This document shows, in pieces, positions 17,096 through 25,775 of a DNA stretch of 64,000 bases; position 1 is the stretch's first letter, and every line of letters starts with the position of its first letter. The DNA lies in assembly GCA_964647585.1 (NCBI GenBank), contig CAZYGG010000008.1, forward strand, positions 1-64,000, given 5' to 3'. The stretch is from CAJINA01 sp964647585. Lineage in GTDB: Bacteria > Desulfobacterota > Desulfobacteria > Desulfobacterales > CAJINA01. Below the pieces are notes generated by a model that worked only from the letters and a program-made list of their open reading frames with translations, was not told the DNA's origin and did not search any database. Both the position numbers and the translations under genes were made by a program.

Positions 17096-18274
17096 ATGGA
17101 AGAATGCGGAATTGTCCAAAACACCGGCTTAAGAGGCGTTACCATTGCCAGCACAAAAATCAGCGACGTGGATGGCCAAAAGGGCAAACTGGTCTACAGG
17201 GGCTATCTGGCCAAAGACCTGGCCGGAAACATCACGTTCGAGGAAGTTGCCTTTCTGCTCCTATATGAAAAATTACCGGACCAGGCGGAACTGTCGGCCT
17301 TCGCGGATGAGCTTGCCAAAAACAGGGATCTGCCACAGAATATTTTTGCCGCGATGGCGGGTTTCCCAAAAGATGCCCTTCCCATGGATGTACTCCAGGC
17401 CGTGGTCCCCATGCTGGCCCATCACGATCCGGGGGTAAATGAACACTCCCAGGAAAGCGCCCTTGCAATCGCCATCAAGCTGATCGCCAAGTTCCCCGCT
17501 ATCGTGGCGGCCTGGGAACGCATCCGCAACGGCAAGGCCCCCGTTGATCCGGATCCGGCTCTCGGGCACGCGGCCAATTTCTTTTACATGCTGACCGGCG
17601 AAGTCCCGGATGCAGACCTGGCCGGCTTTTTTGATACGGCCCTGGTGCTGCATGCGGAGCACTCTTTTAACGCTTCTACTTTTGCCGCCCGCGAGGTCGC
17701 CTCCACCAAGGCTCACATGTATGCCTCGGTCGCCGCGGCAGTCGGTTCGCTTTCGGGCCCCCTGCATGGCGGCGCCAACACCCGGGTCATGCTCATGCTC
17801 CAGGATATCGGATCGGCAGATAAGGTAGAGGCCTATGTCCAGAACATATTGGACACCGGCGGGGTTATCATGGGACTCGGTCACGCCGTCTACCAGACCG
17901 ACGACCCCCGGGCCCACATCCTGGCCCCCATGTCAAAAACCCTGGGTGAACGGGCCGGGGATACCACCTGGTACGATCTCTCCAAAAAACTCGAGATGGT
18001 GGGCAAGCAGGCCTTCAAAGAGAAAAAGGGACGGGAAATTTATGTGAATGTCGATTTCTACAGTGCCTCACTCTACTACTACATGGGCATCGCTCCAGAT
18101 CAGTTCACGCCGATATTTGCCATTTCCCGAATCGCGGGATGGGCCGCCCACGTGATCGAAGAGCAATTCGGTGGCGCTGCGGCCAAACCGGCCCTGTACC
18201 GACCGGAGTCCGATTATGTTGGCGATTACTGCGGACCGGACGAGTGTACGTTTGTACCGGTTGATGACCGTTGA
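17096..18274 (+). CDS. gltA: Citrate synthase
   Basis: A 392-residue citrate synthase, which condenses acetyl-CoA and oxaloacetate. Active-site segments: 'HAEHSFNASTFAAREVAST', 'LSGPLHGGANTRVM', 'GLGHAVYQTDDPRA' and 'NVDFYSASLYYYMGI', covering both catalytic His residues and the Asp. The length fits the short dimeric type without the long N-terminal extension of the E. coli hexameric enzyme. An AGGTGA site precedes the ATG. Together with sucAB-lpd it points to a TCA cycle that can run oxidatively. Confidence 0.96.
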   Translation: MEECGIVQNTGLRGVTIASTKISDVDGQKGKLVYRGYLAKDLAGNITFEEVAFLLLYEKLPDQAELSAFADELAKNRDLPQNIFAAMAGFPKDALPMDVLQAVVPMLAHHDPGVNEHSQESALAIAIKLIAKFPAIVAAWERIRNGKAPVDPDPALGHAANFFYMLTGEVPDADLAGFFDTALVLHAEHSFNASTFAAREVASTKAHMYASVAAAVGSLSGPLHGGANTRVMLMLQDIGSADKVEAYVQNILDTGGVIMGLGHAVYQTDDPRAHILAPMSKTLGERAGDTTWYDLSKKLEMVGKQAFKEKKGREIYVNVDFYSASLYYYMGIAPDQFTPIFAISRIAGWAAHVIEEQFGGAAAKPALYRPESDYVGDYCGPDECTFVPVDDR

Positions 18275-18315
18275 TCGATATTATGCCGGTTGACGAAAAT
18301 TTTTTCTGTTTGCGT

Positions 18316-18404
18316 GTCACTCTGAACGTAGTGAAGAGTCCCCTTCGGGTTAAGGCCATACCGCATTGTCAGGGATTCTTCGTCGTTTCACTCCTCAGAA
18401 TGAC
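18316..18404. repeat. 89-bp palindromic repeat, copy 1
   Basis: It starts GTCACTCTGAACGTAGTGAAG and ends TCACTCCTCAGAATGAC, with the ends inverted relative to each other. One of four copies in the window, all exactly 89 bp and in the same orientation. Located between gltA and the AhpF-like gene. Confidence 0.85.
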
Positions 18405-18463
18405 GTCATAGAGTAATCGGAGCCTAATTTTGGCAACAGGCTCAGTATATAGGAGAATAGAAG

Positions 18464-20062
18464 ATGGAAGTAGCCCAGGATGAAGAGATCAGAAGAATTC
18501 AACTTGAACTGGAGAAGACGCTGTCCCAAATCGAACGGGAGATCCCGATCTATCTTTATACAAAACCAGGTGTAAATGACGTTTTCAGCGATGCGGCCCG
18601 CCAGGGCATCCGGTTTTTCAGGCAGTTGACGGACCGGGTCAAGCTGCGTGAATTTGATCTTGGCCATGCAACGGCCACCGAACTGGGGGTGCAAAGCTCA
18701 CCGACCATCGTTTTCGACCCCGACAACTACAATATCCAGTGGCAGGGCGCGCCCATGGGGGAAGAAGCCAAAATTTTTCTCGAAGCCCTGCTGCGCATCG
18801 GCACCCAAAAAGCCGGCCTAAACGAACAGTCCGCCGCTGTTCTCGCAAAAATAGACGGCCCCCGGAACATCAAGGTCTTTGTGAGCCCCTCCTGCCCGTA
18901 CTGCCCGCAGCAGGCGCTCAACGCACTCAAGGCCGCGGTGGGCAAACCGGACCTGATCTCTCTGCAGATTATCGACATCCAGGCCAATCCGGACCTGGCC
19001 GACCAATATTCCGCCCAATCGGTACCCCAGACGTTTGCCGATGATATCCTGATTGCCATGGGTGCCCAGACCGAAGAACTTTTCATGGCCTCACTTGACA
19101 AGATGGAACAGCAGACCGTCTTCATTCCGGAGACCGATGCGGAAGAAATCACCACGGACCTGGTCATCGTCGGCGGTGGCCCGGCCGGTCTCAGCGCCGG
19201 GATTTATGCGGCCCGCAGCGGCCTGGACAGTGTCATCCTCGAAAAGGGCGTTTTGGGCGGCCAGGTGGCCCTCACCCCGGTGGTTGAAAACTACCCGGGC
19301 ATGAAGCAGGTGGGCGGCAAAACCCTGGTGGACATCATGGTCACCCATGCGCTGGAATACGTGAACATCTTTCCCGGAGAGGAGGTAGTCGCCATTCAAC
19401 CGGGTGAACCGATCCTGGTGCAGACCAGCCGACGGAAATTCTGGACAAAATCCGTCCTGCTCACTACCGGTGCAAACCACCGCCATCTCGGGGTCCCCGG
19501 TGAAAACCGCTACTCCGGCCGCGGGGTCAGTTACTGCGCCACCTGTGACGGGCCGCTTTTCAAAGGCCGCAAAGTGCTGATGGTAGGCGGCGGTAACAGT
19601 GCGGTCACCGAAGCCCTGCACCTGAAAAACATGGGCGTGGATGTTACCATCGTCCATCGCCGCGACCAGCTTAAAGCCCAAAAAGTCCTGGTCGACAAGC
19701 TGCCGGAAAACGGCATCGACGTCATCTTTAATCACCAGGTCGTCAGCATCGATGGCAACGGCATCATTGAAAAAGCAGTCCTCCGTGAAACGGACACCGG
19801 TAAAACCAGGGAAGTCCCGGTCAACGGTGTGTTCATGGCCATCGGTTACGAACCGTCTACGGGCCTGGCCGACAAACTCGGTCTGGAACTCACGGATGAA
19901 GGCTATATCAAGCATGACAACTTTCGGACAAATATCCCCGGCATCTACACGGCCGGCGATGTTGCCGGCGGGTACAAACAGATTGTCACCGCCGCCGGGC
20001 AGGGATCGGAAGCGGCCCTGACCGTGTTCGAAGACATCATCAACCCTTACTGGAAAAACTGA
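18464..20062 (+). CDS. AhpF-like fusion: glutaredoxin-type domain plus thioredoxin reductase
   Basis: 532 residues. The N-terminal 220 residues form a tandem thioredoxin-fold (PDO-like) module: the first half lacks a CxxC, the second has CPYC (144-147). The remainder is a thioredoxin-reductase flavoprotein with FAD motif VGGGPAGLSAG, redox pair CATC (358-361), NAD(P) site VGGGNSAV and C-terminal 'GIYTAGDVAGGYKQI'. This is the AhpF architecture, so it probably reduces a peroxiredoxin or other thiol partner with NAD(P)H. No ahpC adjoins; the selenocysteine peroxiredoxin at 24679 is a possible partner (inference). It overlaps the next gene by one base. Confidence 0.93.
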   Translation: MEVAQDEEIRRIQLELEKTLSQIEREIPIYLYTKPGVNDVFSDAARQGIRFFRQLTDRVKLREFDLGHATATELGVQSSPTIVFDPDNYNIQWQGAPMGEEAKIFLEALLRIGTQKAGLNEQSAAVLAKIDGPRNIKVFVSPSCPYCPQQALNALKAAVGKPDLISLQIIDIQANPDLADQYSAQSVPQTFADDILIAMGAQTEELFMASLDKMEQQTVFIPETDAEEITTDLVIVGGGPAGLSAGIYAARSGLDSVILEKGVLGGQVALTPVVENYPGMKQVGGKTLVDIMVTHALEYVNIFPGEEVVAIQPGEPILVQTSRRKFWTKSVLLTTGANHRHLGVPGENRYSGRGVSYCATCDGPLFKGRKVLMVGGGNSAVTEALHLKNMGVDVTIVHRRDQLKAQKVLVDKLPENGIDVIFNHQVVSIDGNGIIEKAVLRETDTGKTREVPVNGVFMAIGYEPSTGLADKLGLELTDEGYIKHDNFRTNIPGIYTAGDVAGGYKQIVTAAGQGSEAALTVFEDIINPYWKN

Positions 20063-20544
20063 TGGAACCCAAAAGCGTGGATTCAACCAGTGTCATCATG
20101 TCACACATGATGCTCCCACCGGACGCCAATCCGGTGGGTATTGTCCACGGCGGTGTCGTCATGAAGGCCATCGACGATGCCGCGGGGGTGGTGGCGGTAC
20201 GGCATTCAGGCGGCCACGCGGTCACCGCTTCCATCGACCGACTCGATTTCCACCACCCGGCCTTTATCGGGAACCTGCTGACGGTCAAGGCTTCCATGAA
20301 CCTGACCGGCGCCACCTCCATGGAAATCGGCGCCCGGGTTGAAACCGAAGACCCGGTCTCAGGAGTCGTAAAGCATACCGCTTCCGCCTACCTGACCTTT
20401 GTCGCCCTGGATGAAAACAACCGCCCGCGCAAAATCCCGGGGATCATCCCCACGACCGAAGAACAAAAACGGCGCCACTGCGAGGCCATTGCCCGCCGGA
20501 AAGACCGTCTTGCAAAGAGGACTCAAAAGAAGTCCTGCCGGTAA
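20062..20544 (+). CDS. Acyl-CoA thioesterase, hotdog fold (YciA/BFIT type)
   Basis: A 160-residue single hotdog domain. The signature 'NPVGIVHGGVVMKAIDDAAGVVAVRHSG' contains the HGG turn and catalytic Asp/Glu region, followed by 'IDRLDFHHPAFIGNLLTVKA' and 'SAYLTFVALDE'. Members hydrolyse acyl-CoA to free acid and CoA. The ATG overlaps the preceding stop (TGATGG), so the two are co-translated, although a functional link with the thiol reductase is not obvious. The basic, Lys-rich tail is typical. Confidence 0.9.
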   Translation: MEPKSVDSTSVIMSHMMLPPDANPVGIVHGGVVMKAIDDAAGVVAVRHSGGHAVTASIDRLDFHHPAFIGNLLTVKASMNLTGATSMEIGARVETEDPVSGVVKHTASAYLTFVALDENNRPRKIPGIIPTTEEQKRRHCEAIARRKDRLAKRTQKKSCR

Positions 20545-20612
20545 ACCGAACAGGCGCAATCCGGGGTGTATGCGGCCCGCGTGTTTCCCTTTAAAAACTT
20601 GCAAAGGTCAAA

Positions 20613-22754
20613 ATGAAAAATACAAAAGCCAAAATAGTAGTGCTCCTGTTGATTGCCCTCGCGGTAGCGCTGTTTTTCATTTTCGACCTGCAACGGTTTC
20701 TCACCCTGGAATCCATCAAAGCCCACCAGCACGATTTCGAGGGTTTCTATCAGGACCACAGCACCGTGACAATCGCCGTCTACATGGTGATTTATATCCT
20801 TGTGACGGCCATGTCCCTGCCGGGTGCCACAGTCATGAGTCTGGCCGGCGGCGCTCTTTTCGGCCTGGTAACCGGGACCATCATGGTCTCTTTTGCCAGC
20901 ACCATCGGCGCCACCCTGGCCTTTTTGCTCTCCCGGTTTCTTTTTAGAGATTCCATTCAAAAAAAATTTGGTGACAAGCTGGAAAATATCAACCAGGGCA
21001 TCGCCAAAGACGGCAACTTTTACCTTTTTACACTCCGGCTGGTCCCGGTCTTCCCCTTTTTCATGATCAATGTGGTCATGGGGCTGACGCCCATCAAAAC
21101 CCTTTCGTTCTATTGGGTAAGCCAGGTCGGCATGCTGCCGGGCACCATTGTCTACCTCAACGCGGGCACGCAGCTGGGCAAGCTGGAATCCGCCGCAGGC
21201 ATTCTCTCGCCGGCCATCATTTTCTCTTTTGCCCTGCTCGGCATATTTCCCCTGGTGGCCCGCAAAGCCGTTGACTACCTGAAAGCACGTAAAGTCTACG
21301 CCGGCCACGCCCGCCCGAAGCAATATGACTACAACCTGGCCGTCATCGGGGCTGGTTCGGCCGGCCTGGTGGCCGCCTATATTGCCGCCGCGGTCAAAGC
21401 CCGGGTCGCGCTGATTGAAAAGGATAAAATGGGAGGTGACTGTCTCAATACCGGCTGCGTCCCCAGTAAATCCCTGATCAGGAGTGCCAAAGTCCGCTCG
21501 TATGTGAACCGGGCCCGTGAGTTCGGATTCAAAGAGGGCCGGATGACCTATGATTTTGCCCGGGTCATGGAGCGGGTCCAGGCCGTCGTCGCAAAAGTAG
21601 CGCCCCATGATTCCGTCGAGCGCTATACGCAATTGGGGGTGGACTGTATCCAGGGTGCCGCCCGGCTGGTCAGCCCCTGGGAAGTATCGGTCAACGGTAA
21701 TCGTATCTCGGCCCGCAGCATCGTCATCGCCACCGGCGGCCGGCCTTTTATTCCCCCCATTCCCGGTCTCGATAAGATCAAGTATTATACCTCGGATACC
21801 ATCTGGGATATCCGGCAGCGTCCCGGCAAGATGGTGGTTCTCGGAGGCGGGCCCATCGGGTGTGAACTGGCCCAGGCCTTCAACCGCCTGGACGTCGACA
21901 CCACCCAGGTACAGCTGCACGACTACCTAATGCCACGCGAGGATACGGAAATATCTCAGATGGTCGCCGATAAATTCCGCACCGAAGGCATCCAGGTCCT
22001 GACCGGACACCGGGCCACTGAAATCGTTACGGATGAATCCGGTCAGAGGCTTATCTGTGCAGCCGGTAAAAAAGAAATTGTGATTCCCTTTGACACGCTC
22101 CTGGTGGCGGTCGGCCGTACGGCCAACGTGAGCGGCTTCGGCCTCAAAGAAATGGGGGTTCAGGTCTCCCCGGCAGGCACCATCGCCGCCGATGGTTTTT
22201 TACGCACCAATTTCCCAAACATTTTCTGCTCGGGGGATGTAGCCGGGCCTTACCAGTTTACCCACACGGCCGCCCACCAGTCGTGGTACGCCGCCGTCAA
22301 TGCCCTTTTTGGAAAGTTCAAGAAGTTCCGGGTGGACTACCGGGTCATCCCGTGGTCCACCTTTACGGACCCCGAAGTGGCACGGGTCGGGCTCAACGAA
22401 AAAGAGGCCCTTGAAAAAAACATCGACTACGAAGTCACCCGGTACGGGATTGACGATCTCGACCGGGCCATCGCCGATTCAGAGGATCATGGCGTGGTAA
22501 AGGTGCTCACCCGGCCCGGCAGTGACAAGATCCTGGGGGTTACCATTGTGGGGCCCCACGCAAGTGATATTATCGCGGAGTATGTCCTGGCCATGAAACA
22601 CGGCCTGGGGTTGAATAAGATCCTGGGGACCATTCATATTTATCCGACCCTTGCGGAAGCCAATAAGTACGCCGCGGGCGAATGGAAAAAAGCACACGCA
22701 CCGGAAAAATTACTCGGGTGGGTGGAAAAGTATCACAACTGGATGCGCAATTAG
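20613..22754 (+). CDS. TVP38/DedA-type membrane domain fused to a mercuric reductase-like flavoprotein
   Basis: 713 residues. Residues 1-225 are a SNARE-associated/TVP38 (TMEM64-like) membrane module with 5-6 helices ('LPGATVMSLAGGALFG', 'LRLVPVFPFFMINVVMGLTPI', 'GMLPGTIVYLNAG'). Residues 235-713 are a class I pyridine nucleotide-disulfide oxidoreductase: FAD motif 'VIGAGSAGLVAAYIAA', redox pair Cys277/Cys282 in GGDCLNTGCVPSKSLI, NAD(P) motif 'VVLGGGPIGCELAQAF' and C-terminal 'HIYPTLAEA' (usual His-Pro is Tyr-Pro). There is no N-terminal HMA domain or C-terminal Cys pair of MerA. It probably moves electrons to a membrane-associated substrate; the substrate is unknown. Confidence 0.9.
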   Translation: MKNTKAKIVVLLLIALAVALFFIFDLQRFLTLESIKAHQHDFEGFYQDHSTVTIAVYMVIYILVTAMSLPGATVMSLAGGALFGLVTGTIMVSFASTIGATLAFLLSRFLFRDSIQKKFGDKLENINQGIAKDGNFYLFTLRLVPVFPFFMINVVMGLTPIKTLSFYWVSQVGMLPGTIVYLNAGTQLGKLESAAGILSPAIIFSFALLGIFPLVARKAVDYLKARKVYAGHARPKQYDYNLAVIGAGSAGLVAAYIAAAVKARVALIEKDKMGGDCLNTGCVPSKSLIRSAKVRSYVNRAREFGFKEGRMTYDFARVMERVQAVVAKVAPHDSVERYTQLGVDCIQGAARLVSPWEVSVNGNRISARSIVIATGGRPFIPPIPGLDKIKYYTSDTIWDIRQRPGKMVVLGGGPIGCELAQAFNRLDVDTTQVQLHDYLMPREDTEISQMVADKFRTEGIQVLTGHRATEIVTDESGQRLICAAGKKEIVIPFDTLLVAVGRTANVSGFGLKEMGVQVSPAGTIAADGFLRTNFPNIFCSGDVAGPYQFTHTAAHQSWYAAVNALFGKFKKFRVDYRVIPWSTFTDPEVARVGLNEKEALEKNIDYEVTRYGIDDLDRAIADSEDHGVVKVLTRPGSDKILGVTIVGPHASDIIAEYVLAMKHGLGLNKILGTIHIYPTLAEANKYAAGEWKKAHAPEKLLGWVEKYHNWMRN

Positions 22755-22920
22755 TGTTTGTTCACAAAAGGCATCTTTTGGCCCAGAGCAGCGTTTTCGC
22801 TCTTGTGAGATAATGGCGGAGCCAGTCAAGCTCTTTCGACATAGCGTCTGCTATGCCTGCGGTCTCAAAAGCCCTCAAGCCTTGCTCTGAACCAAAAGCT
22901 ACCCTTTGTGAACGAACACT
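22753..22920. repeat. 168-bp palindromic element with about 38-bp terminal arms
   Basis: The left arm begins AGTGTTTGTTCACAAAAGGC and the right arm, read in reverse complement, AGTGTTCGTTCACAAAGGGT; the arms continue to CAGAGCA with about six mismatches. An inner hairpin, CATAGCgtctGCTATG, sits in the centre. The element begins within the stop codon of the TVP38 fusion gene. MITE-like; no coding capacity. Confidence 0.8.
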
Positions 22921-22927
22921 GACTCAA

Positions 22928-23055
22928 TAGAATTATCGAAATCACCATCGGGACCGGTATCGCCATCGGGATCGGGATCAGAAGGCGTTCCATGCCAAAT
23001 GAAAAAACTTCGGTTTTCGATTTCGATACCGATACCGATTTTGATACCGAATAAT
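22928..23055. repeat. ATCGGGATCG-type low-complexity palindromic repeat
   Basis: The left part is built of ATCGGGAT/CCGGTATCG words; the right part, after a short spacer, is TTTTCGATTTCGATACCG and repeats, roughly the inverse of the left. Same family as the core between nqrE and nqrD (11480-11575). Just upstream of the AhpD-like gene. Confidence 0.75.
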
Positions 23056-23077
23056 GAGGTAAACAAGGGAGAAAAAA

Positions 23078-23410
23078 ATGGACACCTACTACAACCCGGC
23101 CGACCTGGCGAAATTTGGGGAAATTGGTAAAGACGCCCCGGAGCTGGCCAAAAAGTTTTTTGACTACTACGAGTCTGTTTTTACCGAAGGCGACCTTACG
23201 GAAAGGGAAAAAGCCCTCATCGGACTGGCCGTGGCGCATGCGGTCCAGTGCCCCTACTGCATAGACGCCTATACCAACAACTGCCTTGAAAAAGGGTCCA
23301 ACCTGTCCGAAATGACCGAGGCTGTACACGTCGTCAACGCGATCAGGGGCGGCGCCTCCCTGGTGCATGGCGTCCAGATGCGCAACATTGCTGAAAAGCT
23401 TTCCATGTAA
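23078..23410 (+). CDS. AhpD-like protein, arsenosugar-biosynthesis-associated type
   Basis: 110 residues of the carboxymuconolactone decarboxylase/AhpD fold. The CxxC-x3-H type site is 'AVQCPYCIDAYTNNCLEKG', with a downstream 'EAVHVVNAIRGGASLVHGVQ'. The sequence 'YYNPADLAKFGEIGKDAPEL' matches my memory of the peroxidase-like family found next to arsS in arsenosugar loci. The next gene is an ArsS homologue, which supports that reading. Strong GGGAGAAAAAA leader before the ATG. The biochemical role of the family is not established. Confidence 0.85.
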   Translation: MDTYYNPADLAKFGEIGKDAPELAKKFFDYYESVFTEGDLTEREKALIGLAVAHAVQCPYCIDAYTNNCLEKGSNLSEMTEAVHVVNAIRGGASLVHGVQMRNIAEKLSM

Positions 23411-23527
23411 CCAGAATCAGGCTGATAGCCTGTACGTATCTAGGCTGTAGGCAAACCGGGAAAAATCAGCGGCCGGGAGCCTTCAGCCCGCGGTCTGAGA
23501 ATCCGGATAGAAGCAGGAGCCGTAACC

Positions 23528-24499
23528 ATGGCGGAAAAGCAGTCAAATATACCTTTCAGCGCAACGTTGCAAAAGCATGGCATCAAGTTTAAGCGGTTGG
23601 AGACCCAGGTGCTCCAGGTGAATGTGGGCCTGCTGTGCAACCAGTTTTGCAAACATTGCCACCTTGACGCCGGCCCCGGACGTACTGAAGTCATGGACCG
23701 TAATACCATGGACGCCGTGGTTGCCTACGCCGGGCGAGCCGATTGCAAAGCTATTGATATTACCGGCGGCGCACCGGAACTCGTACCGGGCATTGCCGGC
23801 TTTGTGCAGCGTCTGGCGCCTCTGGCACCCCGGATTATCTTCCGGTCAAACCTCTCTGCCCTGAATGAACAGGTGCAGGCGCCCCTGGTTGAGACCCTGG
23901 TCAGCAATAAAGTGGTCATCACCGCGTCCTTTCCCTCTATCAACGCGGCCCAGACGGATAACCAGCGCGGCCGGGGTATCTTTGATAAAAGTGTCGCGGC
24001 CCTGCAGGAACTCAACCGCCGCGGCTACGGCAAAGCGGACACCGGCCTGGAACTCAACCTGGTCTCCAACCCTTCCGGGGCATTCCTGCCCCAGGGCCAG
24101 GAGCATGCGCAAAAACGCTTTCGCCAAGTCCTGCATAAAAAATACGGTATTGTTTTCAATAGCCTGTTCGCCTTTGCCAATGTGCCTCTGGGACGTTTTC
24201 GGGACTGGCTTGAAAAGTCCGGGAACCTGGAAAGCTATATTGAAAAGCTGGCCGGCAATTTCAACCCCTGTGCCGTGGACGGCCTGATGTGCCGCAGCCA
24301 GGTTGCCGTATCGTGGGAAGGACATCTGTATGACTGCGATTTCAACCTGGCCGCCGGTCTGCCGCTGGGGGGCAAAAAAATACATGTTTCTGAACTGGAG
24401 AAAGCGCCCGCCAAAGACAGCGCCATCTCCGTCGCTGACTATTGTTATACCTGTACTGCCGGCGCGGGGTTTACCTGAGGTGGGGCCATTGATGCCTGA
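23528..24499 (+). CDS. arsS: ArsS-type radical SAM protein, probable selenoprotein
   Basis: A radical SAM enzyme with CNQFCKHC (CX3CX2C) cluster motif near residue 40 and a DUF3641-type Cys-rich C-terminal half ('PCAVDGLMCRSQVAVSWEGHLYDCDFN'). The reading frame meets UGA at 24476-24478 within 'CYTCTAGAGFT-UGA-GGAIDA', exactly where family members have Cys or selenocysteine before GGA. Reading through gives 323 residues with Sec317 and stop at 24497-24499. ArsS proteins act in arsenosugar synthesis after ArsM; arsM is not in the window. If UGA is a stop, the protein would be only seven residues shorter, so Sec is strongly suggested, not proven. Confidence 0.85.
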
Positions 24500-24508
24500 G
24501 TTCAGGCA

Positions 24509-24656
24509 AAAGAGACTATCTCAACAAAGCTTTTTGCACCAATCTCTGCGTTGGGTGCTCAGTTCCAATCCTCGAAATACATGGTGTATTCCTCCGGTTC
24601 GAACTGAGCAGCCGCCTTGACCTTGAAGCAAAACTCTCTGTTGAGATAGCCTCTTT
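24509..24656. repeat. 148-bp palindromic element between arsS and the peroxiredoxin
   Basis: The ends, 'AAAGAGACTATCTCAACA' and the reverse complement of 'TGTTGAGATAGCCTCTTT', match except one base; arms extend about 55 bp to CTCAGTTC with some mismatches. The centre holds a hairpin AATACatggtGTATT. MITE-like; it separates the two predicted selenoprotein genes and could form a strong mRNA structure. Confidence 0.8.
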
Positions 24657-24678
24657 AACATTATCAAGGAGAACTGAA

Positions 24679-25152
24679 ATGAAAAACGTTCTGACTGTTG
24701 GAAAAAAGGCCCCGGCATTCAAGCTGGAAGATAGTGACGGAAAGGTTACCGCCCTGGCGGATTTCAAAGGCAAATGGATGGTGCTTTATTTCTATCCCAA
24801 AGACAACACATCCGGCTGAACCAACGAAGCCAAAGATTTCACGGGATTGAAATCAAAATTCAAAAAGGCCAACGCCGTCGTTATAGGCATCAGCCCCGAT
24901 TCAGTCAAAACGCATACCAATTTCATGAAAAAGCATGATCTCGACCTTACCCTGCTCAGCGATCCTGAGCATACGGCCCTTACGGCCTATGGTGCCTGGC
25001 AGCTTAAAAAGATGTATGGCCGCGAATATATGGGCGTGGTCCGGTCAACCGTGCTGATCGACCCGGAGGGAACGGTCAGGCACACCTGGTCCAAAGTCAA
25101 GGTCAAGGGGCATGCGGATCAGGTATTGGAGAAACTGCGGGAACTGAAATGA
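24679..25152 (+). CDS. Selenocysteine-containing peroxiredoxin (Bcp/PrxQ type)
   Basis: 157 residues when the in-frame UGA at 24817-24819 is read as selenocysteine (Sec47). The frame is open before and after: 'GKKAPAFKLEDSDGKV...FKGKWMVLYFYPKDNTSG-U-TNEAKDF' matches the Bcp/PrxQ active site 'YPKDNTPGCT', with Sec in place of the peroxidatic Cys. Downstream residues continue as a normal Bcp domain ('VVIGISPDSVKTHTNFMKKHDLDLTLLSDPEH', 'RSTVLIDPEGTVRHTW'). The usual resolving Cys five residues later is absent (NEAKDF). A GGAGA site precedes ATG 24679. It reduces peroxides using an external thiol reductant; the AhpF-like protein or the FTR/glutaredoxin pair are candidates. Confidence 0.93.
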
Positions 25153-25170
25153 ATCAATATCAAACAGCCT

Positions 25171-25259
25171 GTCACTCTGAGCGTAGCGAAGAGTCCCCCA
25201 CATGCGAAGGTTGTGCTCAATTGTAAGGGATTCTTCGAAGCTACGCTCCTCAGAATGAC
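25171..25259. repeat. 89-bp palindromic repeat, copy 2
   Basis: Starts GTCACTCTGAGCGTAGCGAA and ends ACGCTCCTCAGAATGAC. Follows the selenocysteine peroxiredoxin gene and lies between convergent genes, so it may double as a terminator. Confidence 0.85.
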
Positions 25260-25313
25260 AAAAAGTTGGCGAGATGGATATATCTTTAACGGTACCTTAT
25301 TCTGGTAGACGTT

Positions 25314-25775
25314 TTAGTCGCCCATCTCGGCCATGTGATCATCGTAAATCGTTTCAAGAATGTTCTTATGCTTGGCCTCTTCCTGGGCCAGGAACTTGCA
25401 AGCCTTGATAAACTGCTCGTCTTCGACCTTGCCGGCAATGTCGTTGTAGAACTGCAGGGCCTGCTCTTCTCTTTTCATCGCCAGCCTCAAGATATCGACA
25501 TAGGCCATCCCCGGTTCATAGGTCAGTTCGGTCATATAATTGCTTCTTTTGATATCCGGAATCCACTTATAATCATAGGCTTCCAGTTTTTCGACATTGC
25601 TGCCCAGATCGGCGAACAACGCTTCGTGCTTGCGCTCTTCCAGGGCGAAATCGGCAAAAGTCTTTTTGGCTACCGAAAATTTCTCTTTCTTGCTCAGCGT
25701 TTCATAAAATTCAGCCGCCTCTCTCTCTTTCTCCACAGCATAGGCAATAATGTCTTCAATCGTTTTGAAATCCAT
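25314..25775 (-). CDS. Ferritin-like diiron protein (rubrerythrin-domain family)
   Basis: 153 residues forming a four-helix bundle with the expected metal ligands: Glu in 'AVEKEREAAEFYE', ExxH in 'ALEERKHEALF', Glu in 'AMKREEQALQFYN' and ExxH in 'LAQEEAKHKNIL'. It has no rubredoxin domain, so it needs an external reductant if it is a peroxidase. One of five such bundles in the window. AGGGAGATC-type leader on the minus strand. Confidence 0.88.
   Translation of the reverse strand: MDFKTIEDIIAYAVEKEREAAEFYETLSKKEKFSVAKKTFADFALEERKHEALFADLGSNVEKLEAYDYKWIPDIKRSNYMTELTYEPGMAYVDILRLAMKREEQALQFYNDIAGKVEDEQFIKACKFLAQEEAKHKNILETIYDDHMAEMGD

Noticed and set aside
20523..21920. 465-codon open frame antisense to the TVP38-flavoprotein gene
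   Set aside because: A shadow of a GC-biased gene; the sense frame has clear FAD and disulfide motifs, and the antisense product is rich in His/Gly/Asp without domains.
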